DNA of 64,000 nucleotides, from assembly GCA_947652115.1 (NCBI GenBank), contig OX393561.1, forward strand, positions 40,162,421 to 40,226,420, written 5' to 3'. Position numbers and translations under genes: made by a program. The notes under the pieces are model-generated. The model was not told the DNA's origin and did not search any database. It saw only the letters and a program-made list of their open reading frames with translations. Of this stretch, positions 35,651-48,371 are shown in pieces (position 1 is the stretch's first letter; every line of letters begins with the position of its first letter). Origin of the DNA: Blastomussa wellsi (lineage: Eukaryota > Cnidaria > Anthozoa > Scleractinia > Plerogyridae).

Positions 35651-37500
35651 AATTGGCAGGAGGCAGACCAGTTGGCTATTTACAAAGCGTGGAGGAGTTG
35701 AATTCGGGACCACCGAAGACAAATTCACCAATTCACCATCGTAGCGTGGTGATACGATGCCTGCTTCCAGTACATAAAGCGGATAAAGTAGTAGGACCGA
35801 GCTTATAAGGTCGACAACGGTACATCAAAAATGGTTGAACGCTGAAACTTTTGATTGTTAGAAGTTATAGAAAATTTACAAATCCAACAAAAAATGAAAG
35901 AAAATATTTGAAATTTGAATATTGAATAACTCCTCTTCGTGATGATGACAATGAAGCGAAGTACTAAATTAAAGATTTGTATCCGTAAAGTTTTTTAGCC
36001 ATAGCCACCGTTTACAAACAACGTTCGTTTTTCCTTACCTCGTAGTTCAACGGCGTTCTTCATGGAACGTTTCAGCGTTAATATCTTTTTTTCTGCTCTT
36101 TCTGTACTTTCCCTCCTATGGTCGCCGGCGTAGCTTTAACCTAAAATTAAATAGTCAGAATGATATATAGACAAGAATCACTGCATGTTCGCACGCACGA
36201 GTCTCGTTGTTTTATTGACATGGGCAACAGCTTTAAAACACAACGAACATTCACGGGCTCTGGGGAGAATACGCAACTCCATCATTTATCTTTGTGTAAG
36301 TAAAAATATTCCACCCTGTAAGTCTATTAGTCAATTTACGGTTTTCGTCTTTAATCCACAAAGATTAATATATATATATCCTCTTCCTGTCTAGCAATTT
36401 TGCCCATACATAACGGATAAGCTTCTCTTCAAAGCCTGTACGAGAACAAAAGAACTGGAGATAACGAGATATTTATTTTGTTTCGCTCACTGCGATACTT
36501 GCAGTAACATCTGACCACTTCCCAGAGCTATCAAAAAATTTCGTAAACTTACGTTTCTTCTAAGACGATATTTTGATGGATTTATATTCCGAAATTACTG
36601 CACAGTTGATGCTTATTTCACATGCTTGGAAAATATACCATGAACTGATGAAAAATTGTTATTTTCTTTTGTTCGTTAAATTGAAAACTTGTCAACCTCC
36701 CACGAGTAGGGATTCCTATGAAACCTTCACTTATTGCTAGATTTAACTTCAGCTGGTTAGTCAATAAACCAAGTACAAACCGTAAATATATTGCAAGGTA
36801 GGTCGATTGGCCTGTACATTAAATAACGCTTACTAAAAAATGCATGGTGGTTATAGAATAATATATTAACTTTCGCTGGTTTCGCTAATTAAAGTACACT
36901 ATACTTGTTTAATCAGCTTTCTCATTTTTGTTTCAATTTAAAAACTGTTCTATAGCAGGTTGATTTTATTGAATCTAGTTAGCCAATGTGTATGTTCTGA
37001 TACCAATATTGTACATGCAAGAGATGTGGGGATTTTTCATTCAACAGATTATATTTTTGGAGTCTGTTGCATGGTTTATACTAACAATATCTATATCTGT
37101 AAATATGACGTCATTTTAGAAATTAAAGGTTCCTTTCACCTCTGGTGGGATTATTTGGTTTCTGTTCTTTGTTTATTATTCAAAATTCTTCTCTGGATTA
37201 GCTTGCATCCCACGTCAGTGCGTAAATACAAAAATTTCAAACAAGCGCTCTCATTGGTTGAAAACTTGCAACCTCCCCGGGGACGAGTTTGGAAAACTTG
37301 TTCAGTGTGTAGACTTTTTAAAACGCGGCTACTGAAGTAAATCGCATTTTGTTGACTGCCTTCAAGTGCTCCTTAGATCAAACTGATAATATGCATTTTA
37401 ACATTTTCGTATACTATGAAAAGCCATTTTTTAAAACTTTTATTTCCGAGAATTTACGGCCACCTTTACTTAAGGCTCGTTTCGTTTCACGGTTTGAAGG

Positions 37501-37639
37501 AATAAAATGACTTTTATCGGGAATATTGATTCTTCGCGCACGCGTAGACTCATTTGCCGTCCGAGCGCGAAGCGCAAGGACCGCAAATGACACTACAATG
37601 GTGCAAATAAACAATATTCCCGATAAAAGTCATTTTATT
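37501..37639. mobile_element. 139-bp palindromic element with perfect 28-bp inverted repeats
   Basis: The first 28 bases (AATAAAATGACTTTTATCGG and on) are exactly inverted at 37612-37639. Inside are further inverted blocks (CATTTGCCGTCC near 37551 and GGACCGCAAATG near 37578), so it could fold into a long hairpin. Confidence 0.85.
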
Positions 37640-37920
37640 GCCATTATTATCAATATGCAAGGCCGAATAATTCGCTCGTTCGTACCTAAACGGTTTTCCC
37701 GGGTTGAAAGGTCTAAACTTAACCTGATTGGTCTACCTTGGTCGGATAATGGGGCATGAATGATAAGAAATTGGCGGAGAAAAATCCGTAAGCATGAACC
37801 AATCAGAATTCAGGGCTGATAAAGCAAAAGCCTCCCGTCTGGAGTCATTTTCGGCCCGCAGAGCGCCTGTTTTCAAGAGGCTGAAGTGCAATTTGGCAGT
37901 GCATGTATATTGATAATGAT
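37501..37920 (+). repeat. Dispersed repeat, copy 2 (paired with 5196-5654)
   Basis: Shares ordered blocks with 5196-5654 beyond the palindromic head: GGTTTTCCCG, AACCAATCAG, CGGCCCGCA, CAATTTGG and TATATTGATAAT. The full element is therefore about 420-460 bp, and the 139-bp palindrome is its left part. Confidence 0.7.
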
Positions 37921-38894
37921 AAGTATTGGAAATCACAGGAAGAGCAACAAAATCTTTGTTCTTGGTACAATTTTCTATGTTGATAATTATTATAATTTCA
38001 ACCTGTGTGGAAAAAAAATCATCAGTTTATAACTTGACTCGTGACTCGAACTTGACTCGGGCTTGAACTTGACTCGTGCTACGACCAAACTCTATACAAT
38101 TCTCGTGCAGGCATGCAAGGTATATGTACGGCTGCCTTGTTGTTATTGTAAACAATAACAGGTATTTCTGTTCCTCAAATCTTTTTTAAATCATTAAATG
38201 CTCTCGTTCAGTTATACTTTGAATTTCCAATTACCCGAGGGTGTTTTGAATTCTGCATTGTTACTTGTGTTGTATGCAGTTTGCCGTTCCGTGAATTTAT
38301 CAATTGACTTTTAATTAGCGGCTGTATAGGGGTGTGGGTCTGGTCAACGACAAAACGAGAAAAAATAAAAAAAAATAAAGTCCGTGCAGAGCAACAGCTG
38401 CGCTCGCCGGCGATTTTTCGGTTAAGAAAGAAGATCACTAGCTACACGTTTTAGAGCCCCATGGCTTTATAGACGGGCCTAGTAACGTTAATTCCCGTTG
38501 TTGCGTTCATTATTGAAGCGTGACATCCCATATACGATATACGATACTCGGTGTGAATCATAAGGCCAAGGTATGTTTTGTCACATGTCCGTTCTCTATC
38601 TAATATTCGTATAATAAACAGGCCAAATAAACATCCCTTTTAAAGGTTTTTCCAAGCGCAGTACAGCTGGAATTATTTTTTCCTGGAAATGACAATTTTG
38701 AAAATTTAGGCTAAATCCCACCCTGAACAGTTAAGAAAGACGTATATCCAGTTTCATGTCTAAATATGATTATTTCCATTTCGTTGACGCATATATCAAT
38801 ACGGCTTACATCACCTGCCCTCGCAAAATGACACTGTAAACTCTGAACATTATAGCCTTAGTAACCACGTGTGATCACGTCAGGAACATCGACA

Positions 38895-39214
38895 GAGGAA
38901 CATGATTCCCATTTTCACCCATAACTCCAAAATAGAAGAACATGATTCCCATTTTCACCCATAACTCCAAAATAGAGGAACATGATTCCCATTTCCACCC
39001 ATAACTCCAAAATAGAGGAACATGATTCCCATTTTCACCCATAACTCCAAAATAGAGGAACATGATTCCCATTTCCACCCATAACTCCAAAATAGAGGAA
39101 CATGATTCCCATTTTCACCCATAACTCCAAAATAGAGGAACATGATTCCCATTTTCACCCATAACTCCAAAATAGAGGAACATGATTCCCATTTCCACCC
39201 GTAACTCCAAAATA
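38895..39214 (+). repeat. Eight exact-length copies of a 40-bp minisatellite
   Basis: Units begin GAGGAACATGATTCCCATTT and end in CCATAACTCCAAAATA. Copies are almost identical; the main variable site is TTTTCACCC versus TTTCCACCC, which reads T T C T C T T C from left to right. No spacer variation, so it is not a CRISPR array. The 136- and 71-codon minus ORFs arise because the unit has no stop in those frames. Confidence 0.95.
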
Positions 39215-42200
39215 ATTCTGAGCACCAGCTCAGCGACTTCAGCGCCTCACGCTTCTTACACGTTTTTTGTTTTCTTATTGTAAGCATGGCTCGTTTGAAA
39301 GAGGAGGCTAAAATGAGTTTAAACTTATTCAATTTTAGACGAGAAAAGCCTACAATATTGTACACGCATGGTTGAGGATGTGCGTGTATTGAAACAAATG
39401 TTTTCAGCTAAATCTCAACTCTGCGAGCCTTGGCATGCTTTCAAAAATGGCTCTTGTTAAAGAAAAAACATCGCAAGCGTACTATGTTGAAAATTCTCTC
39501 TTTTTTGCTTGAAGCAACCTCAGGGCAATATAACGTATTAAAAAATGATGAAATCGATAAAGAAAGTTTATTTGGTAAACGGTCTGTCAAGCCTGTACAA
39601 AATGTTTTAATTAAAATTAACAGCTTTGTCAAGGCAAGATTCACACCAGTTATGAAATTAATGTTACAAGATGTCAAAACAACAGCGCCTGAGCTGAACA
39701 AACATCTCTAAATTCGGTCTTAGTCATCGATATAACATTGCAGCCATAAAAATTAGTCCATTTGAAGGTGTTTTGTAGCGGAAATTTAAATATCCCCCAC
39801 TGTTTAAATGAAAATGTAAGTACGAATTGCTACAATCGATCAACTGGCGGGTTTGTCCTGAAGTTTAATTAAAAGAGGCAAATAAATTTAGCTTGACAGT
39901 GGTGATTTTCTTACAATAGACTGGTGATATTGCACACGGTTAATAAAACGAAAATCTCCGGGTGATATTGGCATTCGACGCCAAATATTTCCGGATTTAT
40001 CAACGAGGAAAAAATTTCATTTTAAGTCCACTAATTTTAATTAGTTAGTATGGAATTGGTAAACCTGTATTTTGTCTTTTTTAAAATTAATTTTACCTAA
40101 CTTAAGGTGAAAAAAAAAAATAACGCCAATATGTTAAACGAATCTTTTCTTTCTTCAATTCGCTTTTGTGTTGAATTTTAATCTTCAATTTTACGTGCGA
40201 TGCATTAAAGATATTTATTCTACTGGCTGGTCCATAGTGAATTTTCATTGCATTTTAATTCCCAAAATTTGCTGAACTACATAGACTACTTTTAAAATTG
40301 TCCAAGACGTAGTGTTCCAGCAAAATTTGGTTTCGCTTTGCCCCAAAAACCATTCGATTGATCTAAACTTTACTGAGTAAAACATACCTAAATATTAGTT
40401 GGCACCGCGGGTGAAATTAATCTTGCTGTAGCTTCGTTTTCGCGTTGCTTGAGACTTCTTATTTTTTAACCGACGAAATATTCTCTCTCAGTAGTCTTTG
40501 TTCAAACATCCGGCCAGCTCCAATAACTAACTAAAATAGGAAACTATCGAGTACGGATATATAAATGATAAATTCAAAAAAAAGGCTATTATCGCAGTGG
40601 TCGCTGATTGGAAAGCACATACATCGATCGCTTTTAAGGCGCCAGTCATATAATGCACGCAGTTGCTTGCGAGATTTTACATCCATTTTCTTATCGCCTT
40701 AGGTCATCTAATCTCTAAAACGTACCGCGGAAATGGTTTCCCCAGTTTACAGCTACAAACTCTACCATTTTCGCTTTTGCGCACGCAACATTTTTGTTTT
40801 AATAGCTCAGACCAACCCCGGATAGGCTCCGCAACAGCAGCAAATCGATCAACCAAATAATTCCTTTTAGCTTTGAAAATTGCATTAGATCGTGCAGAAC
40901 CGTCTATGCGATGCTGGTTGATTCACTTTTTTACGAAACTTCTTAATACTTTTAATCCCTGAAGGAAAATAGTTTTCGCTGCTGAAAGCAGGTGAATTAT
41001 CCTACAGCCGTACTCAAACAATAGGCAGAAAACCCCTTTTTGGTTAATTTGCTGCATAGCTTTCTTCGAGTCATTCATCTTCTCGGCTTTGTCACTGTAT
41101 TCATTTCATTTTCAAAGCGGCTGTCATGAAAATATCGCCATAAAAAGGCTTCAGGAATAAAACATGATAATGATAAAAGAGCAGAAGATTATGTGTGACC
41201 ACCATTAGTCAAATCGCACAGGGGCGACGAAGTTTTTCATCCATTAATTAAGGGGCCAGTAATTAACAAGTTGATTTCATTAAATTTTGCAATGTAATTA
41301 TCTGTTTTTTTTTTTCGTTCTTACACCATCAAGTCTCGGATTTTGGTCTGTCAAACCTAAACATTCAGAAAGTATAGCTTTCCGAATGTTAAGGAAAAAT
41401 ACTCCCACAATTTTTATCAACAAAAAAATCAGCTACTTACTTCACCAGACCATTAAAATAATTTTGATTGCTGCAATCAAATCATTCTGTCAAAAATTAT
41501 TGTTATATCGGTCTTGACTTGTACGTAATCATTCACAAATGACCAATCGCGGCGCAACGAATGTCAAAATGTGTACCTGTTGAGGCTTCGTAATAACTCG
41601 GTTCATGTTCTTATATAAATTATTTTCATTTGGATTACGTGCAGGTAAGCAATTCAGTTTTGATGATGTAAAAGAATCGATAAACTCTTTAATTGAGTTA
41701 ACTAATCGCATAAAACAATCCATTCGATAAACTGTGGTTTTTTAAAAAAATATTTCTTCGTAACACTAACCAAACTATGCCAAAATTGGTCATCTCAGAA
41801 TATAACTGAGATTAAATTCTCGTGGCCGATATTAAAGCTTAGCATATATTTTTCAAGTTTTTCAATTACAATCCTTCTCAGTTCGTCGTTCAAAGCCATC
41901 CTCGTTTCTTCACAGATATAATGCTACGTCTTGAGTGTTTTCCAACCATGGTAACCAAGTAACTCCCGTTTTCCTTTCGTTTGCAGGTAATTATTTGCAT
42001 TACCCTGAAAAATAACTTCATTCATGGTAACTAAGACTCTTTAATGAATCATGAAATGTTGTTGCTGAATTGTACCCTTGGTACAATTAGGTATTTCCCT
42101 TTGTTTTATATTCATAATCGTTATTTCCATACACCGGAACAAAAGAATATTACCAAATCTTACTTAGAGTAAAATTGAACCATGACCGAACAATTGGCAA

Positions 42201-43759
42201 TAAGAAATAATAGTCTATAAACAATTTCTCGCTTTGAAACTACTGTGCTCCCTCTTGTCCACCGTCACTCTCAATAATTTCATAGCAGGGAAAATATCTG
42301 TTTCTATGACTTCAACATGAAAGGTGATAAATATCATATGACGTCATTTCGCTGTCTCGATTTCTCTCTTCAAGTAAAACTGTATGCTCAGAAGTGCCAA
42401 TGAAAGTTATTTAGTATACATAATTTTCTATTATAATAAAGTTTTGAAATAACGCACGGTGTGATTGGTTGAAAGAGTGTGCTTTATCAGAGTACAAAGC
42501 ACGATCATTTGAAAAATGGCGGACCATTTTCTGACTTTTGCTTCGGCATTTTGACAAACACAAACAAAACTATCCATTCGTCTTCGATAAACATGGAATG
42601 CATTGTTAACAACAGTAGCGTTAAAACGAATAAAAGTAACTTCTTAAGTTTCCGGCAAATTGCAGACGAAAATACGGCAATCAAGTAGCGAAATATGAAA
42701 TAAAAGATCTGTTAACCTGTCAAGCGCTTTACTGTCAAGCGCTTTAATAAACGACACTATGTTTGTCACGGAGGTAGATATTACACATTAGAAGTGAAGC
42801 AACGAAAGAAACACCAAATAGGCTGTCTGTAGTTTTGAAGACAAGCTTTTCTTTCGTAAAATTGTGTAAACAATAGTCCGATTGAAAAGTTACATGGAGG
42901 TTGTGCTCGTTCCTGTAAAAGATAAATTTATGGCGATCTCCGGTCACCTGGTCAACTCAGCGAAGCGATCCTCAAGAGTTACAACACGAGTGATCAGTTA
43001 GAAACTTGCTCTGGCTACTCTCCTGTGCATGTTCTGAGTGGAAGCAGTAAAGCCGTCCTTTTAACGCTGTGCCAGTTCGGCAATCGCCTCAAGTAAACTT
43101 GCTGCAGTTCGTTCCTGGTAAAAAGATATATCTTAGGATTTCTTTCACGTGGTGACAATAAAAATTAAGCGGGCCCAGCGAATTTTGTTTTTAAAATTTT
43201 ATGACGTCATGCGAAAACCAAGAATAATATTTAGTTACTTTTATAAGGTTTGCAAGGAAACGATGTCCAAACTATTGTATTTTTGATATTTAATTTTATT
43301 GGAATCTCAAAACGAAACATTTTGCAAGTTAACTCTAAAATACCAGTATGTTGCAAATCTTTTGGCTGGGAAAGCCCGTCATGTACTTAGCAGGAGCTAT
43401 CCTAGGCTCGACAAACCGATCAGAGTGGAGTTGTTTGTTTAATGTCATAACACCCCAAATAATAGGAGCCAAGAAACTTATAATTGTCACATAGTAATAT
43501 ATACGAATGAAGGAGTAAGAAGATTTACATTTTCACGGTATTTTATGTAAAAAATCCATCAAAACGATTATCTGGGCCAGCCGGAATTTTTCAGAATTGA
43601 TATAACGAGCAAAAAAGTTTCGAACGAAGTTCGGAGCACGTGATATGGCTGTGTCATATTCACGCAACAACTATGCCGTACATTAATTCCTTAAATTCGT
43701 TACTGGATTATCTGTTTGTGATTACGCTATACGAAAACGCTCGCGGTTTCGAGAATTAT

Positions 43760-44311
43760 GACGTCATTGATTGGCAATATACTACCATATTACGCGTGGC
43801 ATAGTCGTGACATTCCTCAGCGAAAGATGTTTATACATATGCAAATAGCTGAAACTGCTAAAAGTTTGACGTCATCATTATACGTTACAATTTTGACGTT
43901 ATGAACTGGCTATTTTCGTCATTACGAGTGGCACGCTCAAGGCATTCCATAGCAAAACAAGTCCGTAGCGAGGTGGGGGAGAGGGGTGATTGGTGTGCCC
44001 GCACCTCCACCCCCGCAGGCTTCGGATGTCCACTTTTTTGTTGACCAACGATTTAAAAAAGGGAATTGATAAAAAATAGAACACTATAGTATAGTTCTGT
44101 TCGGATTTTGAACTTTATTTCTATTTTTGTTCCTTTTAAATAGTTGCATTGTTCTCTAAAACTGTAAAATGCATCCATAAAGTACTGTCTCTGCGTCAAA
44201 AAAATCAATTTTATATTTCAGTTTGAGTAATATCCACGTAATATCCGGCCTGCAAAAGATGTTTAGGCATGCGTGCAAATGACTGAAAGTGCTGGAAGCT
44301 TGACGTTATCA
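43760..44311 (+). repeat. 135-bp tandem duplication split by a ~300-bp insertion
   Basis: Copy 1 (43760-43877) runs GACGTCATTGATTGGC, GCGTGGCATAGTC, ATTCCTCAGCGAAAGATG, to GCTAAAAGTTTGACGTCATC. Copy 2 starts at 43895 (GACGTTATGAACTGGC, GAGTGGCAC, ATTCCATAGCAAAA). It breaks off at 43957 and resumes at 44252 (GCAAAAGATGTTTAGGC ... GACGTTATC). GCAAAA occurs at both break points (43952-43957 and 44252-44257) and may be a target duplication. Confidence 0.65.
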
Positions 44312-46881
44312 GAACAACGGGGGTGACATATACAACTGAAATCTCAAGCTTCCCGTAATTTAACTTTATTAGTTCAAATTTCCCAAAAAATTCCCAAGTC
44401 TCCCGGAGTTCAGGCAATATCTTCAGATTCCCAGAAGCAATTTTGTTTTTCTCCCGAAACAGGTCTTCTTAGTGTTCGTGTTGACACATACTGAGCCTGC
44501 TATTTATAGCGGAGCTTCAGCGGCCCGAAGGGCCGCAAAGCGGAACCCCATAACCACAGGAGAAGGACAATATGCATAGAAATAGGAGAACCATGCATTC
44601 AAGTTTTCATGGTCGACATGGTCAGTGGCATGGATCGCGGGCGCGTGCGCCAACGACGACGACGAAGTCGCACAAAATGACGGCCATTGGGGTAGCCATG
44701 CCTTGTCAATACCTTGTCAGCCTTATCAGCTTACATCCTTGGTATTGCAAGGACATTCATGTTATGCTGGCCAGTATCACATGACCAGATCGCGGGCTCA
44801 GATTTAGAACTCATCGAGGTAACGTGTTTTTTAGTTGATCGCTGACCATGCATTGGTTTTGTTTCATTGATCGCGGGCTCAGTCCTATTTTTTTCTTCTG
44901 GCAACACTTTTAATTTTTCTTTGGTCATTCTCAGCGGAAATTCTGCAATTGGAGTTGACGTTTTTAATTATTCTTATTTATTTCAGAGAAATTATTAAGA
45001 GCCAGCAAAAATACGGAGCTCCGCTTTAGGCTTGGCTAAATCTATATATTACTGGCTAGTCTATCAAGCTAGATAGGCTTAAGCATTATAACATAGGTAG
45101 AATGCGTGCAAAAAGGGCTGCAATAAATGCTTCATCTTCCCTGTAACCAACGTACAGGGGCGCACGCCCCCGTTACGAGTAATTTTAAAGCCAGATTCGT
45201 AAGAAATTGTGCAAGAATTGTTGCAGCTGGTAAAATTCCTTCCTTAATTAGGAAAGAACGGTATCAAGAAAATCGGCTTATACATCATCGTAATTCATTC
45301 ATCCACTGGGCTTCATCAAAAACCGATTAACTCTAAGCTGGGATTAAAAGCTAACTTTTGCTCTTTCCTCTCAAACTGCCGAGCAGTCAGTCAGACATCA
45401 GGTCCAAGTTGAAAAATGTTGGACTGCAAAAGAATTTGAAAGAAACTACTTATTGAAACGGATACAAACGTCTTTAAGACTCTATTTGTTAATCAATAAT
45501 CAATCAATCATGATCAACCTTGCTTTGAGAAACCGGTCCTTGATGAACAGCAAAATTTTATCCGGTTATTTGACAATTTCCATACAAATTCTTAACATGC
45601 TCAGGCGCTCGTGACATGAGCATGATGTTAGATGCTGTGTGTTATCAAGCAGGCAATTGACAGGGACTGAACAGTTTGGAAGTACTTAGTATCTAAATTC
45701 AAAGTTTAAAATTCAATTAGAAAATCTTCAGTAAGACATTTAGCTACATTTACTTGATCTTTTGACATTGTCTATTTTAGTCGCGCGTGCAATATCCAAT
45801 AGTAGACTTATTATCCAACTCCATTTCTGTACAGCCACTCTTGGACACCGGTTAAGGGATATTGATGGTCCTGTTTTCCCTCTGAATGATCGAGAAAAAC
45901 GGTCATGATTTCAAAAAGACGACAATGAGTGATAATTATCTTATTACACATTTTAATGTGGAAACGCACTGTATGTTTTCAGCCGACTTTTCCGTCTTTG
46001 TGTTTTGACTCTATGATTGACGCAGCCCCCGGGTCACCTGAAAGTGCTGCAAACGCACGTAGAAATGTAGTGCGATGCTAACAACGTTAATATAACTCTT
46101 AATTAAGTACACCATTTCCTCCTGACAAGAATTGGAAAAAATATAATATGATAGCGGATTGAATTGGTCATTGCAGTAAGTCATTTAGGACAGGAAAATT
46201 GATTGGCCAGTGCAACCCTTGTTGAAGAATGATCTCATCATCGTATTGATCTCGATTATCACACTAAAAATACCTCCACTGTGAGATGAAGTTTTAAGCA
46301 GTGTTCTCAATTCTCGGAAATCAATTGTAGCATTTCGAGCATGTAAAACGTTCACTTGGAAGCCAAGGGGGCAAGCAACTTCTGAATACATATGAAGGTA
46401 TACCCTTTCTATTTTTCTTAGATTATTTACTACTGAATGATAATATTTTTTGTCTACCTTTGCAAATTACTTGTCAATTGCAAAGTCAGAGCACAGACAG
46501 AACTACGGTAGCTGAATAAAACTCCCTTTTTTGAAAGAGGATCCGGACCCGATAGCACCTAATGGCAGCGTAACGTTTGAAGTCGCTTGACGCGGAAGTA
46601 AATGGGTATTTTTATAAAAGCTCTTTTAAGATTATGTTTTTGTTGTTTCAATTTTGCGGCTTGCCCTCGCTTTGCAGTACAGCACAGCCAGTCAATAGCG
46701 GCACATGAATTGTAACTGACTTGAACATTGTTAATTGCATTAGATTAGGTGAGCCCCCAAGGAGTACTCGCATTTGTTTCTTGGCGGCTTGAATGACTCT
46801 TGTTAACACGATAATGATGCAGCAACTTTGCACCTTGAGCACGAAAGCTGAAAAGCCACAGTGAATCAGCCATAAAGATCG

Positions 46882-47202
46882 CTAAGTCGAAAAATAAGTA
46901 AGCGTAGAATCGGTTAACCATTTCGTCCATTCAAATTCTAATGACATGTATCGATAAATCCAGTGGCCGGTTTTGGCGCATGTCAGAAACAAGTTAGCAT
47001 GACGAAATAGAACAATTAACAACAAGTACACGTTTAAATGTTTTCTTGCTGACTCAAACATCAGAAACGGCCAGTAGAATAAATCAAAAACAGAAAAAGT
47101 GGTGAAGACGTAAAACAAGCAAGGCTTACTTCTCAAATATCTTTTTCTTAGAACGCCCTCGAATTTTCTAGTCTTATTACTCACTTCGTCGTGGGATGAC
47201 AT
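46882..47202 (-). CDS. Possible multi-pass membrane protein ORF, unrecognised, frame break possible
   Basis: 106 codons from an ATG at 47202, divergent from the first deiodinase gene (ATGs 203 bp apart). It has two strong hydrophobic segments (LFYVFTTFSVFDLFYWPFLM and LNVYLLLIVLFRH) and ends at a TAG. An overlapping frame (ATG at 46930) is open to 46745 and holds a third hydrophobic segment (FYAYLFFDLAIFMADSLWLF), so a frame change or splice between 46882 and 46930 would add it. Further downstream, 46381-46185 is a possible exon after a TATTCAG acceptor. I recognise no family. It could be chance. Confidence 0.3.
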   Translation of the reverse strand: MSSHDEVSNKTRKFEGVLRKRYLRSKPCLFYVFTTFSVFDLFYWPFLMFESARKHLNVYLLLIVLFRHANLFLTCAKTGHWIYRYMSLEFEWTKWLTDSTLTYFST

Positions 47203-47314
47203 GGTGTCATTTTTAATTGTGGTAATTATATACCGGGATCCCAGTATATATGCTTAAGTTATTGTTTTAAGTCACTCAACGACAGCGGATCTTCACTTGG
47301 CCTGAGTAGGCGGG

Positions 47315-47322
47315 TATAAAAG
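47315..47322 (+). promoter_or_regulatory. TATA box of the first deiodinase gene
   Basis: TATAAAAG sits 90 bp before the ATG at 47405, with a possible initiator (TTCATTCAG) about 30 bp downstream near 47345. Spacing fits a focused polymerase II promoter with a ~60-nt leader. Confidence 0.6.
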
Positions 47323-47404
47323 AGCAACAAACAACATATTTGTTCATTCAGCAGCGGTGGCAGCGATTCGCAGCCAAGCATTGCTGAGATTATTAAATGC
47401 TGAG

Positions 47405-48371
47405 ATGTTTTGGGATATCCAGGTCTTGCAGAGGTTCATGGTCTATTCTACGCTCGTTCTCGTCTTCACTGTGGGATGGATGTTAAAAATCCTCCCATTT
47501 TTCAAGTCTGCCGTCAGCATCGCAATGTGCAAAATGACAGACACTTCCTTGCCAACCGAAATTTACTGGGATTCGCTGTTTACCTGGAAAATGCTTCAGA
47601 ACGTATACAATTGCCTCCTTGCTGACTTGAACAAGAGAGTCAAACTGCATAGCAAAGCTTACAACTCTCCTGTCGTATCGCTTGATGGAAAACGTTGCTA
47701 CAGACTTTTGGACTTTGAAAGGGGCAGCCGACCATTGGTGCTAAATTTCGGTAGCTCAACCTGTCCGGTGTTTATGAAGATGCTGAAAAGGTACCAACAG
47801 TTAGCAAATGAGTTTTTAGAGGTGGCTGATTTTGTTGTGGTGTATATCGAAGAAGCACATCCGGTGGATGGCTGGGCATTCAAGGTGAAAACAAAATGCT
47901 TTCCTTTTCTTCTATGTGCAACTGATTGTGTTTGTGTGTAGATGACGTTTTGAAAATCAGTGCAATTTGAATTATTTGTCGTCCTCCCTTTCACATAGAT
48001 TGTTGTTTGTTGTTGTTCGGTCAAACTTGGAGTTGTGCCACAAACTCGATGAAACTCCAGACATTTTGACAAGAATGACTTTTCCGTTTTTTTCGTAGGG
48101 AATTAGCGATATCCCAAAGCACCGTACACAAAATGAAAGATGTAAAGCCGCTCAGAAAATGGCTGCAACCATGGACCTTTCCAGTTGCACTGTAGCAGTG
48201 GACACCATGCTAAACGCAGCAAATATCGCCTATGGTGCCGTGCCGATACGGTTATACGTCGTCCAAAACGACACAATCGTTTATGAGGGTGGCGCGGGAC
48301 CCATGAAATACCGAATGCAAGATGTCAAGACTTGGTTGCAGCATTACCAAGCAAATTTATTACAGCAATGA
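47405..48371 (+). CDS. Iodothyronine deiodinase-like protein, Cys at the catalytic site, copy 1
   Basis: Two exons, 47405-47884 and 48099-48371, with a phase-0 GT-AG intron; the acceptor follows TTTTTTTCGTAG. The product is 250 aa, a normal family length. The first ATG in frame after the TATA box is at 47405; the open frame extends upstream only through a GTG. Residues ~12-34 form an N-terminal membrane anchor (FMVYSTLVLVFTVGW). The thioredoxin-like domain has RPLVLNFGSSTCPVFM, then VVVYIEEAHPVDGWAF, then in exon 2 His168 (DIPKHRTQ) and VAVDTM. These match the deiodinase active-site signature NFGSxTUPPF, the EEAH-x-DGWA block and the conserved His. In place of Sec there is Cys120, codon TGT. 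The family removes iodine from iodothyronines or related compounds at membranes with a thiol cofactor; Cys forms are generally slower. The substrate in this animal is unknown. AATAAA occurs at 49134. Confidence 0.88.

Larger units (their letters stand above)
33466..46880. other. Repeat-rich intergenic region, no firm gene
   Basis: About 13 kb without a convincing gene. Apart from the elements listed separately, it has G/C-rich runs at 34683-34700 and 35098-35133 and short tandem ACTTGACTCG near 38.05 kb. A repeat-like stretch at 44.44-45.03 kb begins with a ~23-bp block (TTGTTTTTCTCCCGAAACAG) that recurs at 52.59 kb and contains GATCGCGGGC twice. ORFs of 60-126 codons here (e.g. 36960-37340, 39430-39711) match nothing I recognise. 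Confidence 0.55.

Noticed and set aside
36960..37340. 126-codon + ORF with hydrophobic and Cys-rich stretches
   Set aside because: No family signature and composition typical of translated AT-rich DNA.
38895..39214. Possible CRISPR-like array
   Set aside because: The 40-bp units abut with no unique spacers and the genome is animal-like; it is a plain tandem repeat.
38875..39365. Minus-strand ORFs of 71 and 136 codons rich in Trp, Gly and Ser
   Set aside because: They run through the 40-bp minisatellite, whose unit lacks stops in these frames; the apparent protein repeat is a by-product.
47762..47764. Selenocysteine read-through in the deiodinases
   Set aside because: The catalytic codon is TGT (and TGC at 55061), not TGA, so no SECIS-dependent recoding is needed.
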